Assembly: GCF_030412785.1 (NCBI RefSeq)
Contig: NZ_CP125295.1
Coordinates: 2,604,001 to 2,668,000 of the forward strand
Direction: 5' to 3'
Source: Paraburkholderia sabiae
Lineage (GTDB): Bacteria; Pseudomonadota; Gammaproteobacteria; Burkholderiales; Burkholderiaceae
DNA: 64,000 bases
In this document: positions 16,704 through 26,030 of the stretch, one piece after another
Numbering within the stretch: the first letter of the stretch is position 1
Layout of the letters: each line of letters begins with the position of its first letter
Notes under the pieces: model-generated
Told to the model about the DNA's origin: nothing
Database searches by the model: none
What the model saw: only the letters and a program-made list of their open reading frames with translations
Position numbers and translations under genes: made by a program

Positions 16704-17705
16704 CTATTGCTGACGTCGTGCAAACGAAACGGGATAGGCCGCGGAACGCGCGTTGATCATTGGATCCGCTACTTCGATGCCAGCCGGCAACGCGTTTGGC
16801 AGGAAAAGCAGGCGGCGCTGCGCGGCGTCGTTATCCGCTACCGCTTTCGTGATCGAGATCGTGCCGAGTTCCACAGTGCGATGAGCCGACGACCACGCCA
16901 CCGACGGATCGTCCAGCTTGTCGCCGGATTCAGCGATCTGCAGTACCAGACGGAACCTGGCAGGCGCGTGGCCTACGCGTTGACGGATTTCCGACTGCAG
17001 GTAGTCCGGCGCAGCCTTGGATGCCTTTGCATCCGGCAGATAGTGCTCGCCGCCGACCGGGAGAATCTGATAGCGCCCATAGGTCACGACGCCGTTCGCA
17101 TCAAGGAACCTGAACGTGTTGACGCCGAAATACGGCAGCGATGCATAACTGACGGGAAATGGCTTCGGGGCGGTGAGAAACGCCTTCGCCACGGGATGGC
17201 TGCCGAGATAGGCGTCCAGCGGGGTCGGCTTCGACGCATCTGGCCCGCTCGTTCCGAGGGCAATCAGAAGATCGCGAAAATCGTCCGCCGTCGCAGAGGG
17301 AAATCCGTTGAACGAGTGCGAAACGATATCGGTGTCGCTGCCGTCCGGAAGCTTGAACTTGATGGCCATTCCGCGAGGTGACGCGAGAGGATGAGTGTCC
17401 GCAATATCCGGAATGCCTGCGAAGTTGGAGAACCGCACGATGACGGGAACGGGAGTTTGAAAATGCGGTGCCTTGCTCACCGTGAGCGCGGAGGCACTGG
17501 GTACGAAGGTACCCTCGAGTACAACCCCTTTGGCGTGCACCGCCCGTGCGCCCGGATGCTTTCCAAATACGCCGTTCAGTGCGTCAACGAGTTGTACGGG
17601 AGTCGACTTCTGGCTAGCTGGGGTATCCGGCGTTTGAGCAGTCGCTGCTCCCGTTGACACGGCAAACAGTACGGCTAACGCGAGACGGAGCACGGCGTGT
17701 TTCAT
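16704..17705 (-). CDS. Periplasmic catalase-family peroxidase (SrpA-like)
   Basis: 333 residues from the ATG at 17705; a longer frame to 17771 runs through the operator region. A signal peptide (KHAVLRLALAVLFAVSTGAA) directs export. The short catalase core has distal His57 in GARAVHAKGVVLEGTF, Asn in VIVRFSNFAGIP and RGMAIKFKLPDG. About 310 mature residues is far below the 480+ of a full catalase and fits the minimal monofunctional heme peroxidase group. It probably destroys peroxide in the periplasm. It is divergent from a cysteine-rich regulator. Confidence 0.85.
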   Translation of the reverse strand: MKHAVLRLALAVLFAVSTGAATAQTPDTPASQKSTPVQLVDALNGVFGKHPGARAVHAKGVVLEGTFVPSASALTVSKAPHFQTPVPVIVRFSNFAGIPDIADTHPLASPRGMAIKFKLPDGSDTDIVSHSFNGFPSATADDFRDLLIALGTSGPDASKPTPLDAYLGSHPVAKAFLTAPKPFPVSYASLPYFGVNTFRFLDANGVVTYGRYQILPVGGEHYLPDAKASKAAPDYLQSEIRQRVGHAPARFRLVLQIAESGDKLDDPSVAWSSAHRTVELGTISITKAVADNDAAQRRLLFLPNALPAGIEVADPMINARSAAYPVSFARRQQ

Positions 17706-17761
17706 GAGGAACTCTTTGGGTTGATTGACGGGACCGGACCGAAGTCTAGTGCATATCGACA

Positions 17762-17787
17762 ATAATGACAATTATATATGTCATTAT
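17762..17787. promoter_or_regulatory. Perfect palindromic operator between catalase and regulator
   Basis: Nine-base arms ATAATGACA (17762-17770) and TGTCATTAT (17779-17787) around an 8-base AT-only spacer. It lies 57 bp before the catalase start and 67 bp before the regulator start, so it can control both promoters. Likely the site of the divergent regulator. Confidence 0.7.
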
Positions 17788-17853
17788 GGTTAATACGGTC
17801 CCGCACCTCGCGACGCTATAATCGGCCGCTACTGCCGAAACTCCCCGTCCCCT

Positions 17854-18459
17854 GTGACCACGAAGAACGACGTCTTACGCGCGCTGCAACGAGAATCGCT
17901 GACAGTCGAACAGCTCTGCGAACGCCTCGCCGTGACCCGCACCGCGATCAACATGCAGTTGAAGCAGCTCGAAGCGGAGGGGCTCGTCCATCGGCGCAAG
18001 CCGTTGCAAACGGGCACCCCCGGCAAGCCAGCCGTCCTCTATGAGGCTGCGCCGGGCAGCGAGGACGTATCGTCGAGCGCCTATCCCGCCTTCCTGCTCG
18101 GCCTGCTCGGCACACTGCGGCAGCAGTTCGACGACGACCAGCTCGGCGAGATTCTCACGGAGACAGGGCGCCGGCTTGCACGCGAGAACAAGCTGCCCGC
18201 GTCACGCGACTTCAAATCCAACCTCGCCAAAGCGATGGCAATTGTTGACGCACTCGGCGCCCACACTGAAGCGGTCCACGATGGCGACGCGATCATGGTC
18301 CGCAACTACAGTTGTCCCGTCGCCGGTGCGGTACGGGAGACCTCATGCGTGTGTCGTGCAATGGCGGCCTACTTTTCGGAAGCGACAGGACGCCCTGTAA
18401 CCGAGCATTGCTTGCGAACGGATCGGCTCATTTGCCAATATCGCATCGCCAGGAAGTAG
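17854..18459 (+). CDS. SufR-like helix-turn-helix regulator with cysteine cluster
   Basis: 201 residues, GTG start at 17854. The N-terminal winged helix (about 1-65, LTVEQLCERLAVTRTAINMQLKQLE) is followed by a helical region and a C-terminal cysteine set: Cys154, Cys165, Cys167, Cys186, Cys194. The spacing C154-x12-C167-x18-C186-x7-C194 and the ending LICQYRI resemble iron-sulfur sensing regulators of the SufR type. Divergent from the periplasmic catalase, with a perfect palindrome between, so control of peroxide defence through a cluster or thiol is inferred. Confidence 0.8.
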   Translation: MTTKNDVLRALQRESLTVEQLCERLAVTRTAINMQLKQLEAEGLVHRRKPLQTGTPGKPAVLYEAAPGSEDVSSSAYPAFLLGLLGTLRQQFDDDQLGEILTETGRRLARENKLPASRDFKSNLAKAMAIVDALGAHTEAVHDGDAIMVRNYSCPVAGAVRETSCVCRAMAAYFSEATGRPVTEHCLRTDRLICQYRIARK

Positions 18460-18674
18460 CTGGAGATGGCGGCGGCGCCTCGCTGCCCGCAACTTCCGCT
18501 GCTCAAACCGTACGTCAAGCGGTCGACGGACACAAATGACGATTCGTGATGGGTGGCATCACCATCAGTGAAGTCTGCAGCAGCGGCTCGCCGGCCCGAG
18601 AGCGTTCAGGCAGCGAACTGCAGAGGCCGCATTGGACGGCATCGCGCAGCCCTGAAAACATCGGCGAGTAGCGT

Positions 18675-20294
18675 CTAGTTCAACGTCACCCCATCGAAGC
18701 GGTGACTGCCGAGTGGCGAGAACACCAAACCCTTCACCCGCTTCGATTCCGGCAGCGACACGATCGAATGCGCAACGGGTGTGTACGGCACCTGCTGCTT
18801 GAAGATCACCTGCGCCTGCTCATAGAGACGCGTGCGCTCCTGGACGTCCGATGTCGCCCGTGCCTTTTCGATCAGGCCGTTAAAGCCCGGATCGCACCAC
18901 TTCGACACGTTGCTGCCATGCACGGCGTCGCATCCGAGCAAGGTGCCGAGCCAGTTGTCAGGATCGCCGTTGTCGCCCGACCAGCCGTACAGGATCGCGT
19001 CGTGTTCGCCGCCCTGCTTCGCGCGACGGTTGTACTCGCCCCACTCATAGCTGACGATCTTCGCGTGTACGCCGATCTTCGCCCAGTCCTGCTGGATCAG
19101 TTGCGCCATCAGTTGCGCGTTCGGGTTGTACGGACGCTGCACGGGCATCGCCCAGAGCGTCAGATCGAAGCCGTTAGGGAAGCCCGCCTGCGCGAGCAGC
19201 GCTTTGGCTTTCGACGGATCGAACGGTGCGTCCTTCAACGCCTTGTCATACGACCATTGCGCGGGCGGCATCGGATTGGTCGCGACAGTTGCGTTGCCTG
19301 AAAACACGGCCTGAATGATCGCGGGTTTGTCGATGGCCATGTCGAGCGCCCGCCGCACGGCGATCTGATCAAGCGGCTTATGTTGTGTGTTGTACGCGAC
19401 GAAACCGACATTGAAGCCGACGCCCGACACCAGCGTCAGCGACGGATTGCGCTTCACCACATCGAGATCGGCGGGGCGCGGAAACACCGACACCTGGCAT
19501 TCGCCGCTCGCGAGCTTCTGGATGCGCGCCGCAGGATCGGGCGTGATCGCGAACACCAGATGTGCAAGCCCGACATCCGCGGGCCGCCAATAGTCGGGGT
19601 TCGCATCGTAGCGGATCAGCGCATCCTTCTGATATGAGCGGAACGTGAACGGTCCGGTGCCGACGGGATACTGATTGATATCGGCTTCACGGTGCGTCTC
19701 GCTGAGTTTCGACGCGTATTCGGCCGACAGGATCGACGCGAAATTCATCGCAATGTTGCGCACGAAAATCACGTCCGGCTCTTTCAGATGGAAGCGCACC
19801 GTGTAATCGTCCGTCTTGTCGATGCTGTCGATGTTCTTGTCGAAACCGAGGTCGCTGAAATACGGAAAGCTCACAGGATACGCTTTGCGAAACGGATCAT
19901 CCGTATGCAGCATCCGGTTGAAAGTGAACAGCACGTCGTCGGCATTGAAGTCGCGCGTCGGCTTGAAATACGCGGTCGTCTGGAACTTCACGCCGCGCCG
20001 CAGATGGAACGTGACCGTGCGCTGATCGGCGGATACGTCCCAGCTCGTTGCCAGCGCGGGTTCGAGATCGAGGGTGCCGCGTTTGAACTGCACGAGTTCG
20101 TTGTAGACGGCGTTCGTGCTTGCGTCGAAGTCAGTGCTCGTCGTGTGCTGGCCTGGATCGAAACCGGCAGGGCTGCCTTCCGAACAAAATACGAGTGTGC
20201 CGGAAGGCGCGGCGTGTGCGACGCTGGTCAGGCTCGCGACAGCGATACCTAGCGCAACGAAAAAACAGGCAAGAGGAAAGCGGGCAGAAGTCAT
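18675..20294 (-). CDS. ABC substrate-binding protein, family 5 (peptide/glutathione type)
   Basis: 539 residues from the ATG at 20294. Signal peptide (FPLACFFVALGIAVASLTS), then SGTLVFCSEGSPAGFDPGQ, the opening of DppA/GsiB proteins. The family size (about 500) and the DFNADDVLFTFNRML and WSGDNGDPDNWLGTLLGCD motifs agree. No cognate permease is adjacent, so it is an orphan receptor. Its place at the head of a sulfur-scavenging island makes a sulfur-containing peptide such as glutathione possible, but this is inference. Confidence 0.85.
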   Translation of the reverse strand: MTSARFPLACFFVALGIAVASLTSVAHAAPSGTLVFCSEGSPAGFDPGQHTTSTDFDASTNAVYNELVQFKRGTLDLEPALATSWDVSADQRTVTFHLRRGVKFQTTAYFKPTRDFNADDVLFTFNRMLHTDDPFRKAYPVSFPYFSDLGFDKNIDSIDKTDDYTVRFHLKEPDVIFVRNIAMNFASILSAEYASKLSETHREADINQYPVGTGPFTFRSYQKDALIRYDANPDYWRPADVGLAHLVFAITPDPAARIQKLASGECQVSVFPRPADLDVVKRNPSLTLVSGVGFNVGFVAYNTQHKPLDQIAVRRALDMAIDKPAIIQAVFSGNATVATNPMPPAQWSYDKALKDAPFDPSKAKALLAQAGFPNGFDLTLWAMPVQRPYNPNAQLMAQLIQQDWAKIGVHAKIVSYEWGEYNRRAKQGGEHDAILYGWSGDNGDPDNWLGTLLGCDAVHGSNVSKWCDPGFNGLIEKARATSDVQERTRLYEQAQVIFKQQVPYTPVAHSIVSLPESKRVKGLVFSPLGSHRFDGVTLN

Positions 20295-20706
20295 CGGAAT
20301 TATGAATGGAACGGATCGATGGTTGGCGCGTGCGTATATGCGACGCATGCGCCGCCGATTGTCGTTGCGCGGGCCATCCGTCGACCACCAATTAATCCGC
20401 ATATCGTTATACGTCGCGCTGCTGACCAGTCTCGTCGCCAACGCGCATTACGCCGCAAAGAGCGCGGACGCCTTGTCGAAGCTGACGCACCGCGTACGTC
20501 ACTCGAAGCAACGGCCGCCGCGCCATGAAATTCACCGAAACAGAAAAGCAAAGAACAAAAAACTGTTTGTCAGCGCAATGCCAGTCGACTTTAAATAACA
20601 AGCTCACCGCTACGATGCGCCGCGCGCTTTGCCGTCGCATCGACTCATACACGCTTCGCGGTCAACGCGCGAAGCGCTCCTTTTTTGCAGATCTCACAGG
20701 ATGTGC
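20295..20706. promoter_or_regulatory. Divergent promoter region of the sulfur island
   Basis: 412 bases between divergent binding-protein and permease genes. The right half (about 20540-20600) is more AT-rich than its surroundings. Short frames here look like shadows. No clear palindrome was found. Confidence 0.4.
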
Positions 20707-21546
20707 ATGGCTGAACTCACCTCTCTCCGCAACAGCCAGGTCTCGTCGACACGTGCGCATGCGGGCGTTTCAAAGTCCACGCTGTACAAATGGCTATCGT
20801 GGGCAGTACCCGCGGCTATCGTCGTGCTGTGGGAAGCCGCCGCGCGTCTCGGATGGATCGAGCCGCAGGTGATGCCTGCGCCGAGCAGCGTGCTCGATAC
20901 CGCGGTCAATCTCGCGCGAAGCGGCGATCTGTTCGTACATCTCGGTGTATCGCTATTGCGCGCCGTCGTGGGCTTCGTGATCGGCGGAACGATCGGACTC
21001 GTGTTGGGCATACTCACGGGCTTTTCGCCGCTCGCGCTAGCGTTGTTCGATCGCTCGATCCAGATGGTGCGCGCAGTTCCCTTTCTTGCGATGCTGCCGC
21101 TCGTGATCGTCTGGTTCGGCGTTGGCGAACCCGCGAAGATCTTTCTTGTCGCGCTCGCCGTGCTGTTCCCGATCTACATCAATACGATGCTCGGCATCCG
21201 GCAGATCGATCCAAAGCTGATGGAACTTGCCAAAGTGGTCGGCCTGAGCTGGCGTGCGATCGTACGGCGCATCATCCTGCCCGGCGCGATGCCATCGATT
21301 CTCACAGGCGTGCGTTACGCGCTTGCGCATGCATGGCTTGCGCTCGTCGTCGCCGAAACGCTCGCAACGACCGAAGGCATCGGATTTCTTGCGATGGACG
21401 CGCGCGAGTTTCTGCAAACCAATGTGATTCTGTTGACGATGATCATCTACGCGTTCATCGGCGTCGTCGCCGATGCGCTCGTGCGCCTGCTCGAAGCGCG
21501 CCTTCTGTCATGGCACGCAAATTACGCGAAGGGAGAGCAGAAATGA
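20707..21546 (+). CDS. Sulfonate-type ABC permease (SsuC-like)
   Basis: 279 residues from the ATG at 20707, six bases after AGG; an ATG at 20701 and a longer frame to 20629 are alternatives. About six transmembrane segments; the EAA-type loop is LMELAKVVGLSWRAIVRRIILPGAMPSI. Typical of SsuC/TauC permeases for sulfonates, taurine and nitrate. Its TGA overlaps the ATG of the ATPase gene. Confidence 0.85.
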   Translation: MAELTSLRNSQVSSTRAHAGVSKSTLYKWLSWAVPAAIVVLWEAAARLGWIEPQVMPAPSSVLDTAVNLARSGDLFVHLGVSLLRAVVGFVIGGTIGLVLGILTGFSPLALALFDRSIQMVRAVPFLAMLPLVIVWFGVGEPAKIFLVALAVLFPIYINTMLGIRQIDPKLMELAKVVGLSWRAIVRRIILPGAMPSILTGVRYALAHAWLALVVAETLATTEGIGFLAMDAREFLQTNVILLTMIIYAFIGVVADALVRLLEARLLSWHANYAKGEQK

Positions 21547-22286
21547 GCGCGAGCATTGCACTCCTGCGTGACGCCAATCCGGCGGTACGAGTCGACAGCC
21601 GCGTCGGCCCTTCGTCGCTCGCCGTGTCGGTGCGCGGCCTGCAACGCCGTTATGGCGCACGCGTCGTCATCGACGCGCTGGATCTCGACATCCATCAAGG
21701 CGAATTCGTCGCATTGCTCGGTGAAAGCGGCTGTGGCAAGACCACCTTGTTGCGCGCGCTGGCTGGTCTCGATCTGCCCGATAACGGCCAGATACGCGCG
21801 CCCGAACGCCCGTCCGTCGTGTTTCAGGAGCACCGGTTGCTGCCGTGGGCCACGCTGTGGGAAAACGTCGCGCTTGGCCATGAAACGACGGTCGGTCGTG
21901 AAGGCGCATCCCGCGCGCTCGCCGAAGTGGGCCTCGCAGGCCGGGAAAACGACTGGCCGCGCAATCTGTCTGGCGGCCAGGCGCAGCGTGTCGCGCTGGC
22001 GCGCGCACTGGTGCGCGACCCCGCCCTGCTGTTGCTCGACGAGCCGTTCGCCGCACTCGATGCGCTGACGCGCATCAAGATGCACGGGCTGGTCAGGGAA
22101 CTTGTCGCGCGTCATCAGCCTGGCGTGCTCATCGTGACTCACGACGTCGATGAAGCGCTGACGCTCGCCGACCGCATTCTTGTGATGCGTGCGGGCCGCA
22201 TCGCCGCTTCTTTCCGTCCGAAAGCCGACACGCCACAAGCACTTCGCCCGATTCTGCTCAATGAGTTGGGCGTTCAGTCGCAGTGA
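21543..22286 (+). CDS. Sulfonate-type ABC ATPase (SsuB-like)
   Basis: 247 residues; the ATG at 21543 overlaps the permease stop (ATGA). Walker A GESGCGKTT, Q-loop VVFQEHRLLPWATLWENVALG, signature LSGGQAQRVALARAL, Walker B ALLLLDEPFAALDAL. SsuB-like size and sequence. It drives the permease at 20707 with the binding protein at 22362. Confidence 0.88.
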   Translation: MSASIALLRDANPAVRVDSRVGPSSLAVSVRGLQRRYGARVVIDALDLDIHQGEFVALLGESGCGKTTLLRALAGLDLPDNGQIRAPERPSVVFQEHRLLPWATLWENVALGHETTVGREGASRALAEVGLAGRENDWPRNLSGGQAQRVALARALVRDPALLLLDEPFAALDALTRIKMHGLVRELVARHQPGVLIVTHDVDEALTLADRILVMRAGRIAASFRPKADTPQALRPILLNELGVQSQ

Positions 22287-22361
22287 GTGTGTCACTCCGC
22301 ATCGCATCTGCACACCATAACCTCGCAGCACATCGCATCACACGCCAAGGATAAGATCAGA

Positions 22362-23366
22362 ATGAGTGATATCTCGCAGAGCCGCCGCCAGTTGTTGCGC
22401 GCGGCGGGTGGACTGCTGGCGGGCGCCGCCGCCGGCAGCCTGATTCCAGCGTACGCAGCCGAGCCGCGCAAGCTGACGCGCAATACCGATACCGTGCGCA
22501 TCGGCTGGGGCTACGGCAGTCTGCCCGACATCGCAAAGCAACGCGGCGTCTTCGAGAAGACACTGGCCGCAAAAGGCATCAAGGTCGAATGGATCGGGCC
22601 GTTCCCGAATCACGCGCCGTCGATTCAGGCTGTCGTAGGCGGCAGCGCGGACTTCGGCTTCTGGGGCTCGACGACGCCCGCGCTGGCCGCGATGCTGGCG
22701 GGTTCGCCTATCGTCTTCACCGCATTCGACGTGTACTCACCTCGGTCGACGGCCATCATCGTCAAGAAGTCGAGCGGCATTCAATCCGTCGCCGATCTTG
22801 CGGGACGCAAGGTCGCCGTGAATCGCTCGGGACTCGGCGAGTTTCTGCTGATCGCGGCGCTCGAGAAGCATCATGTCGACCGCGACAAGGTGCAGTTCGT
22901 CTATCTGAATCCACCCGATGCCGCGCCCGCTTTCGCGCAAGGCAGGATCGATGCATGGTCGATGTGGTCGCCCGGCGTCGACATCGCGCGCTTCTCGAAC
23001 GACGCAAAGGATATCTTCAATGAAGGACGCGACCTCGATTTCCTGATCGACTACAGTTCGCTCGTAACGCGTCGCAAGTTCGTCGAAGAGAATGCCGAGC
23101 TGATCCGCGCGGTGATTGACGCGTATTACGTCGAAGGCGCATGGCAATCTGCACATTCCGCCGAATCCGAAGCGCTCGTGCAGCGCGAAGCAAAGTATCC
23201 CGACCAGGTGCGCGATTACCTCGCAAGCCTCAAGCGCGTCAATCAGTTCCACGAACCCGATGACGCCGCCTTTATCGCGCAGTTTCAACGCGCCGCCGAC
23301 TGGCTCGCGGAACGGAAGATCATCAACTCGCGCATCAAGGTCGCGGACTACAGCGTCAAAGTTTAA
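22362..23366 (+). CDS. Sulfonate-binding protein with Tat-like signal (SsuA-like)
   Basis: 334 residues, ATG at 22362. The N-terminus carries SRRQLLRAAGGLLAG, a twin-arginine export motif. The mature part VRIGWGYGSLPDIAKQRGVFEK, then GSADFGFWGSTTPALAAMLAGSP is characteristic of aliphatic-sulfonate binding proteins. Third gene of the transporter operon, 12 bp before a monooxygenase, so uptake and desulfonation are coupled. Confidence 0.86.
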   Translation: MSDISQSRRQLLRAAGGLLAGAAAGSLIPAYAAEPRKLTRNTDTVRIGWGYGSLPDIAKQRGVFEKTLAAKGIKVEWIGPFPNHAPSIQAVVGGSADFGFWGSTTPALAAMLAGSPIVFTAFDVYSPRSTAIIVKKSSGIQSVADLAGRKVAVNRSGLGEFLLIAALEKHHVDRDKVQFVYLNPPDAAPAFAQGRIDAWSMWSPGVDIARFSNDAKDIFNEGRDLDFLIDYSSLVTRRKFVEENAELIRAVIDAYYVEGAWQSAHSAESEALVQREAKYPDQVRDYLASLKRVNQFHEPDDAAFIAQFQRAADWLAERKIINSRIKVADYSVKV

Positions 23367-23378
23367 AGAGGCTCGCGC

Positions 23379-24617
23379 ATGGGCGATACAAAAACGGCTA
23401 ACGGCGGCACGCGACTTGTTTCGGTGCAGTCCGCGCAACTCGGATTCAACGAAACAATCAGCGCCATCGCGGAGACCGCAGCGGAAAGGGAACGCGAAAG
23501 TCGCCTGCCCCACGAAGAAATCGCGCGGCTCAAGTCACTCGGTTTTGGTGCACTGCGCCTGCCTGTCGAATCTGGCGGACATGGATTGTCATTGCGCGAA
23601 ATGTTCGTCGTCGCGCGCGACATCGCAGCCGCCGATTCCAATCTTGCGCACGCGTTTCGCAATCATTTCTGGCAGGTCGAAGCCGCGCTCAGACGGTGCG
23701 ACCACCCCTTTCATGAGCATGTTCTGAGGTTGACGGGGCAAAGAAAGACTATCGGCCTCAGCTTCACCGAAACCGACGCAGCCGCCGCTGGCGCGCGTGC
23801 GAGCCGCGTGCTGAGCCGGCTCGAATGGGACGCGACACGCGACGCCTATGTCGGCTCGGGCGACAAGGTCTATGCAACGGGCAACCTGTTCAACGACGCG
23901 TTCGTCGGCCTCGCGATCGAAAGCCGCGCGGGCCGTACCGTGCAGTATCTGCTCGAACGCAGCTCGGGAGTCAGCGATGACGACGACTGGCAAGGATTCG
24001 GCCAGCGCATGACAGGCTCGGGCACAGCACGATTTCGCGCGGTCACGGTGCCCGCCGCGCATGTGTATCCCGCCGATCCGCCACGATCCGACGACGCCGC
24101 GCCCTGGGGCTTCACATTCCACCAGGTGTATCTGACGAATTGCATTGCAGGCATCGCGCGGCGAGTCGCCATCGACGCCGTAGAAGTCCTGCGCACACGC
24201 AGGCGCAACTACTACCACGGCGATGCCACGCATCCGGCCGAAGAGCCGGTGCTTCAGGCTCTGCTTGGCCGTATTCGCGCGTATTCGGCGAGCGTCGAAG
24301 CGACGGCAGATCGTGCGATCGACGCATTGCAGCGCGCCTGGGACAGCTTTGATACTCCCAACGAATACGATGCGACGCTTGCGGCAACGCTGTCGGCTAG
24401 TGAGGCAAAAGTCGTCATCGACGATCTCGCGCCGCAGATCGCCAGCTGGCTCATCGATCTCGGCTCAGGCTCCGTCGTCTCCCGCGCGGGAGCGCTGGAC
24501 CGGCACTGGCGCAATATCAAGGTCATCGCTTCGCACAATCCACGGCTTTACAAGGAGAAGCTGCTCGGGCAAAACGCATTGACAGGTCAGCTTCCGCCGA
24601 CCGGGGCTTTTTTCTGA
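23379..24617 (+). CDS. Acyl-CoA-dehydrogenase-like flavin monooxygenase (SfnC/DszC type)
   Basis: 412 residues. Three-domain acyl-CoA dehydrogenase fold: N-terminal helical (about 25-130), middle beta (GLSFTETDAAAAGARASRVL, about 135-230), C-terminal helical. Relatives in sulfur operons (SfnC, DszC) use reduced flavin and oxygen to oxidise organosulfur compounds instead of dehydrogenating acyl-CoA; the operon position favours that. The next gene is convergent. Substrate unknown. A paralogue sits at 32207. Confidence 0.78.
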   Translation: MGDTKTANGGTRLVSVQSAQLGFNETISAIAETAAERERESRLPHEEIARLKSLGFGALRLPVESGGHGLSLREMFVVARDIAAADSNLAHAFRNHFWQVEAALRRCDHPFHEHVLRLTGQRKTIGLSFTETDAAAAGARASRVLSRLEWDATRDAYVGSGDKVYATGNLFNDAFVGLAIESRAGRTVQYLLERSSGVSDDDDWQGFGQRMTGSGTARFRAVTVPAAHVYPADPPRSDDAAPWGFTFHQVYLTNCIAGIARRVAIDAVEVLRTRRRNYYHGDATHPAEEPVLQALLGRIRAYSASVEATADRAIDALQRAWDSFDTPNEYDATLAATLSASEAKVVIDDLAPQIASWLIDLGSGSVVSRAGALDRHWRNIKVIASHNPRLYKEKLLGQNALTGQLPPTGAFF

Positions 24618-24678
24618 TTCCGAGAGCATGCTGAGGACGGCACGCATCGATGTGAATCAAGCGTGAGCCGTCCGGCGT

Positions 24679-25740
24679 CTAAGCGGACAGCAGCCGGCGA
24701 ACTCGCGGCACGACTTCTTCCGCGAAGCTGCGCATATCCGCCTCGAAAGGCTGGAACTGAAGCATGAACAGCTCGATACCCGCGCGATGAAACGCCGCGA
24801 TGCGCTGCGCGACCGTGTCGTAATCGCCGACGAGTCCCGCTGCCGTGCCTCCGTTCGATCCAACACGAGCCGATCGAGCAAAGGTTTGAATCATGACCAC
24901 GTTCGGATCGATGTTCGCCTTGTGACGCTCGCGCAGCGGCTTGTCGAGTTCGGCGAGCTCGAACAGGTGTTCGAGATGAACATCCGCCTGTGCCTGCGTT
25001 TCGCGTGCAATCACGAATGCCGACAGGCCAAACCGCAACGGCTCGTGTCCGCCTGGGCGCTTGCGGGCGGAAACATCGGCGATCAGGCGTGCGACATCCT
25101 CGTATGGCTGGCCATTGATGAACCACACGTCGCCGTGCGCGGCGACCAGCGAGCGGGCCGGCTCCGACTCGCCGCCGACGTAGATACGCGGACGTGCGCG
25201 AAACGGATCGGCGGGATGCAGTTGATAGCCATCGATGCGGAAGTGATCCCCCCGATGATCGACAGTCTCGCCGCGTAATAGCGCGTCCACTACGGAGATC
25301 CATTCGCATCCGTACGCGTAGCGTTCGTCGTGCTCTGCAAAGCCGATTCCCGCTCGTTCCAGTTCCGGCCGATTCCACGCGTTCACCAGATTGATTGCGA
25401 AACGCCCGCCGCTGATGTGCTCGATCTGCTGCGCCATCTTCGCGAGCACGACAGGGTGATAGAGATAAGGCTTGATCGCCGCGATGATTTCGATGCGCGA
25501 CGTGAGCGCCGCCAACGCGGCCGACGATGTCCACGCTTCCAGTTGATCGAGCGCGGGATCGTGCGGATTGACCGTGTGCTGCGCGACGAGCACCGAGTCA
25601 TAGCCCAGGCGCTCGGCTTCGAGTACAAGTGCCTTGTTGCGCGCCCAGGAGGCATCGTAGGGCTCGTCAGGGTCCTGGAGCGCTGCACGACTTCCGTGCA
25701 CGAGCGCCCAGACGCCGAAGCGAGGTGAATTGGCTGACAT
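24679..25740 (-). CDS. LLM-class flavin-dependent monooxygenase (SfnG/SsuD family)
   Basis: 353 residues of a luciferase-like TIM barrel. Motifs include RLGYDSVLVAQHTVNP, KMAQQIEHISGGRFAINLVNAW and RPRIYVGGESEPARSLV. The fold uses FMNH2 and O2; SfnG cleaves dimethyl sulfone and SsuD cleaves alkanesulfonates. By length (SfnG about 360) and the NLVNAW motif I favour the SfnG side. Transcribed divergently from the 26031 operon. Confidence 0.8.
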   Translation of the reverse strand: MSANSPRFGVWALVHGSRAALQDPDEPYDASWARNKALVLEAERLGYDSVLVAQHTVNPHDPALDQLEAWTSSAALAALTSRIEIIAAIKPYLYHPVVLAKMAQQIEHISGGRFAINLVNAWNRPELERAGIGFAEHDERYAYGCEWISVVDALLRGETVDHRGDHFRIDGYQLHPADPFRARPRIYVGGESEPARSLVAAHGDVWFINGQPYEDVARLIADVSARKRPGGHEPLRFGLSAFVIARETQAQADVHLEHLFELAELDKPLRERHKANIDPNVVMIQTFARSARVGSNGGTAAGLVGDYDTVAQRIAAFHRAGIELFMLQFQPFEADMRSFAEEVVPRVRRLLSA

Positions 25741-25885
25741 TGTTTCGAGAAGCAGAGAGCCTATCTAAAAGAATGCCCATGCTAACGCTGCCTGCGTGCC
25801 CGCCGATCTAATTTCTACCGATATGGTATTGCCTGAAAATCATTAAGCCGTCGACGCTAAATCGCGCCGCCGGACAACATGCACA

Positions 25886-25899
25886 TCCTATATGTTTAT
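25886..25899. repeat. 14-base promoter motif, copy 1
   Basis: TCCTATATGTTTAT, identical to the copy at 38568-38581. It lies in the divergent promoter region between the LLM genes at 25740 and 26031. Candidate site for a shared sulfur-responsive regulator or a shared promoter element. Confidence 0.45.
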
Positions 25900-26030
25900 C
25901 TGAATTTACTATTTAGCCCCCGCATAACGCAGTGTTAGCCTCGACGGAATCGTCCACTGACGCGCGTTCATCGTTGCGTCTGTTGCGGCAAGCATTTCTC
26001 CATCGAAACGGATTTCCGCAAGGAGCTAAC

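Noticed and set aside
20790..21542. N-terminal extension of the SsuB-like ATPase
   Set aside because: The upstream part is a frame-shifted reading of the permease gene; the ATGA overlap fixes the start at 21543.
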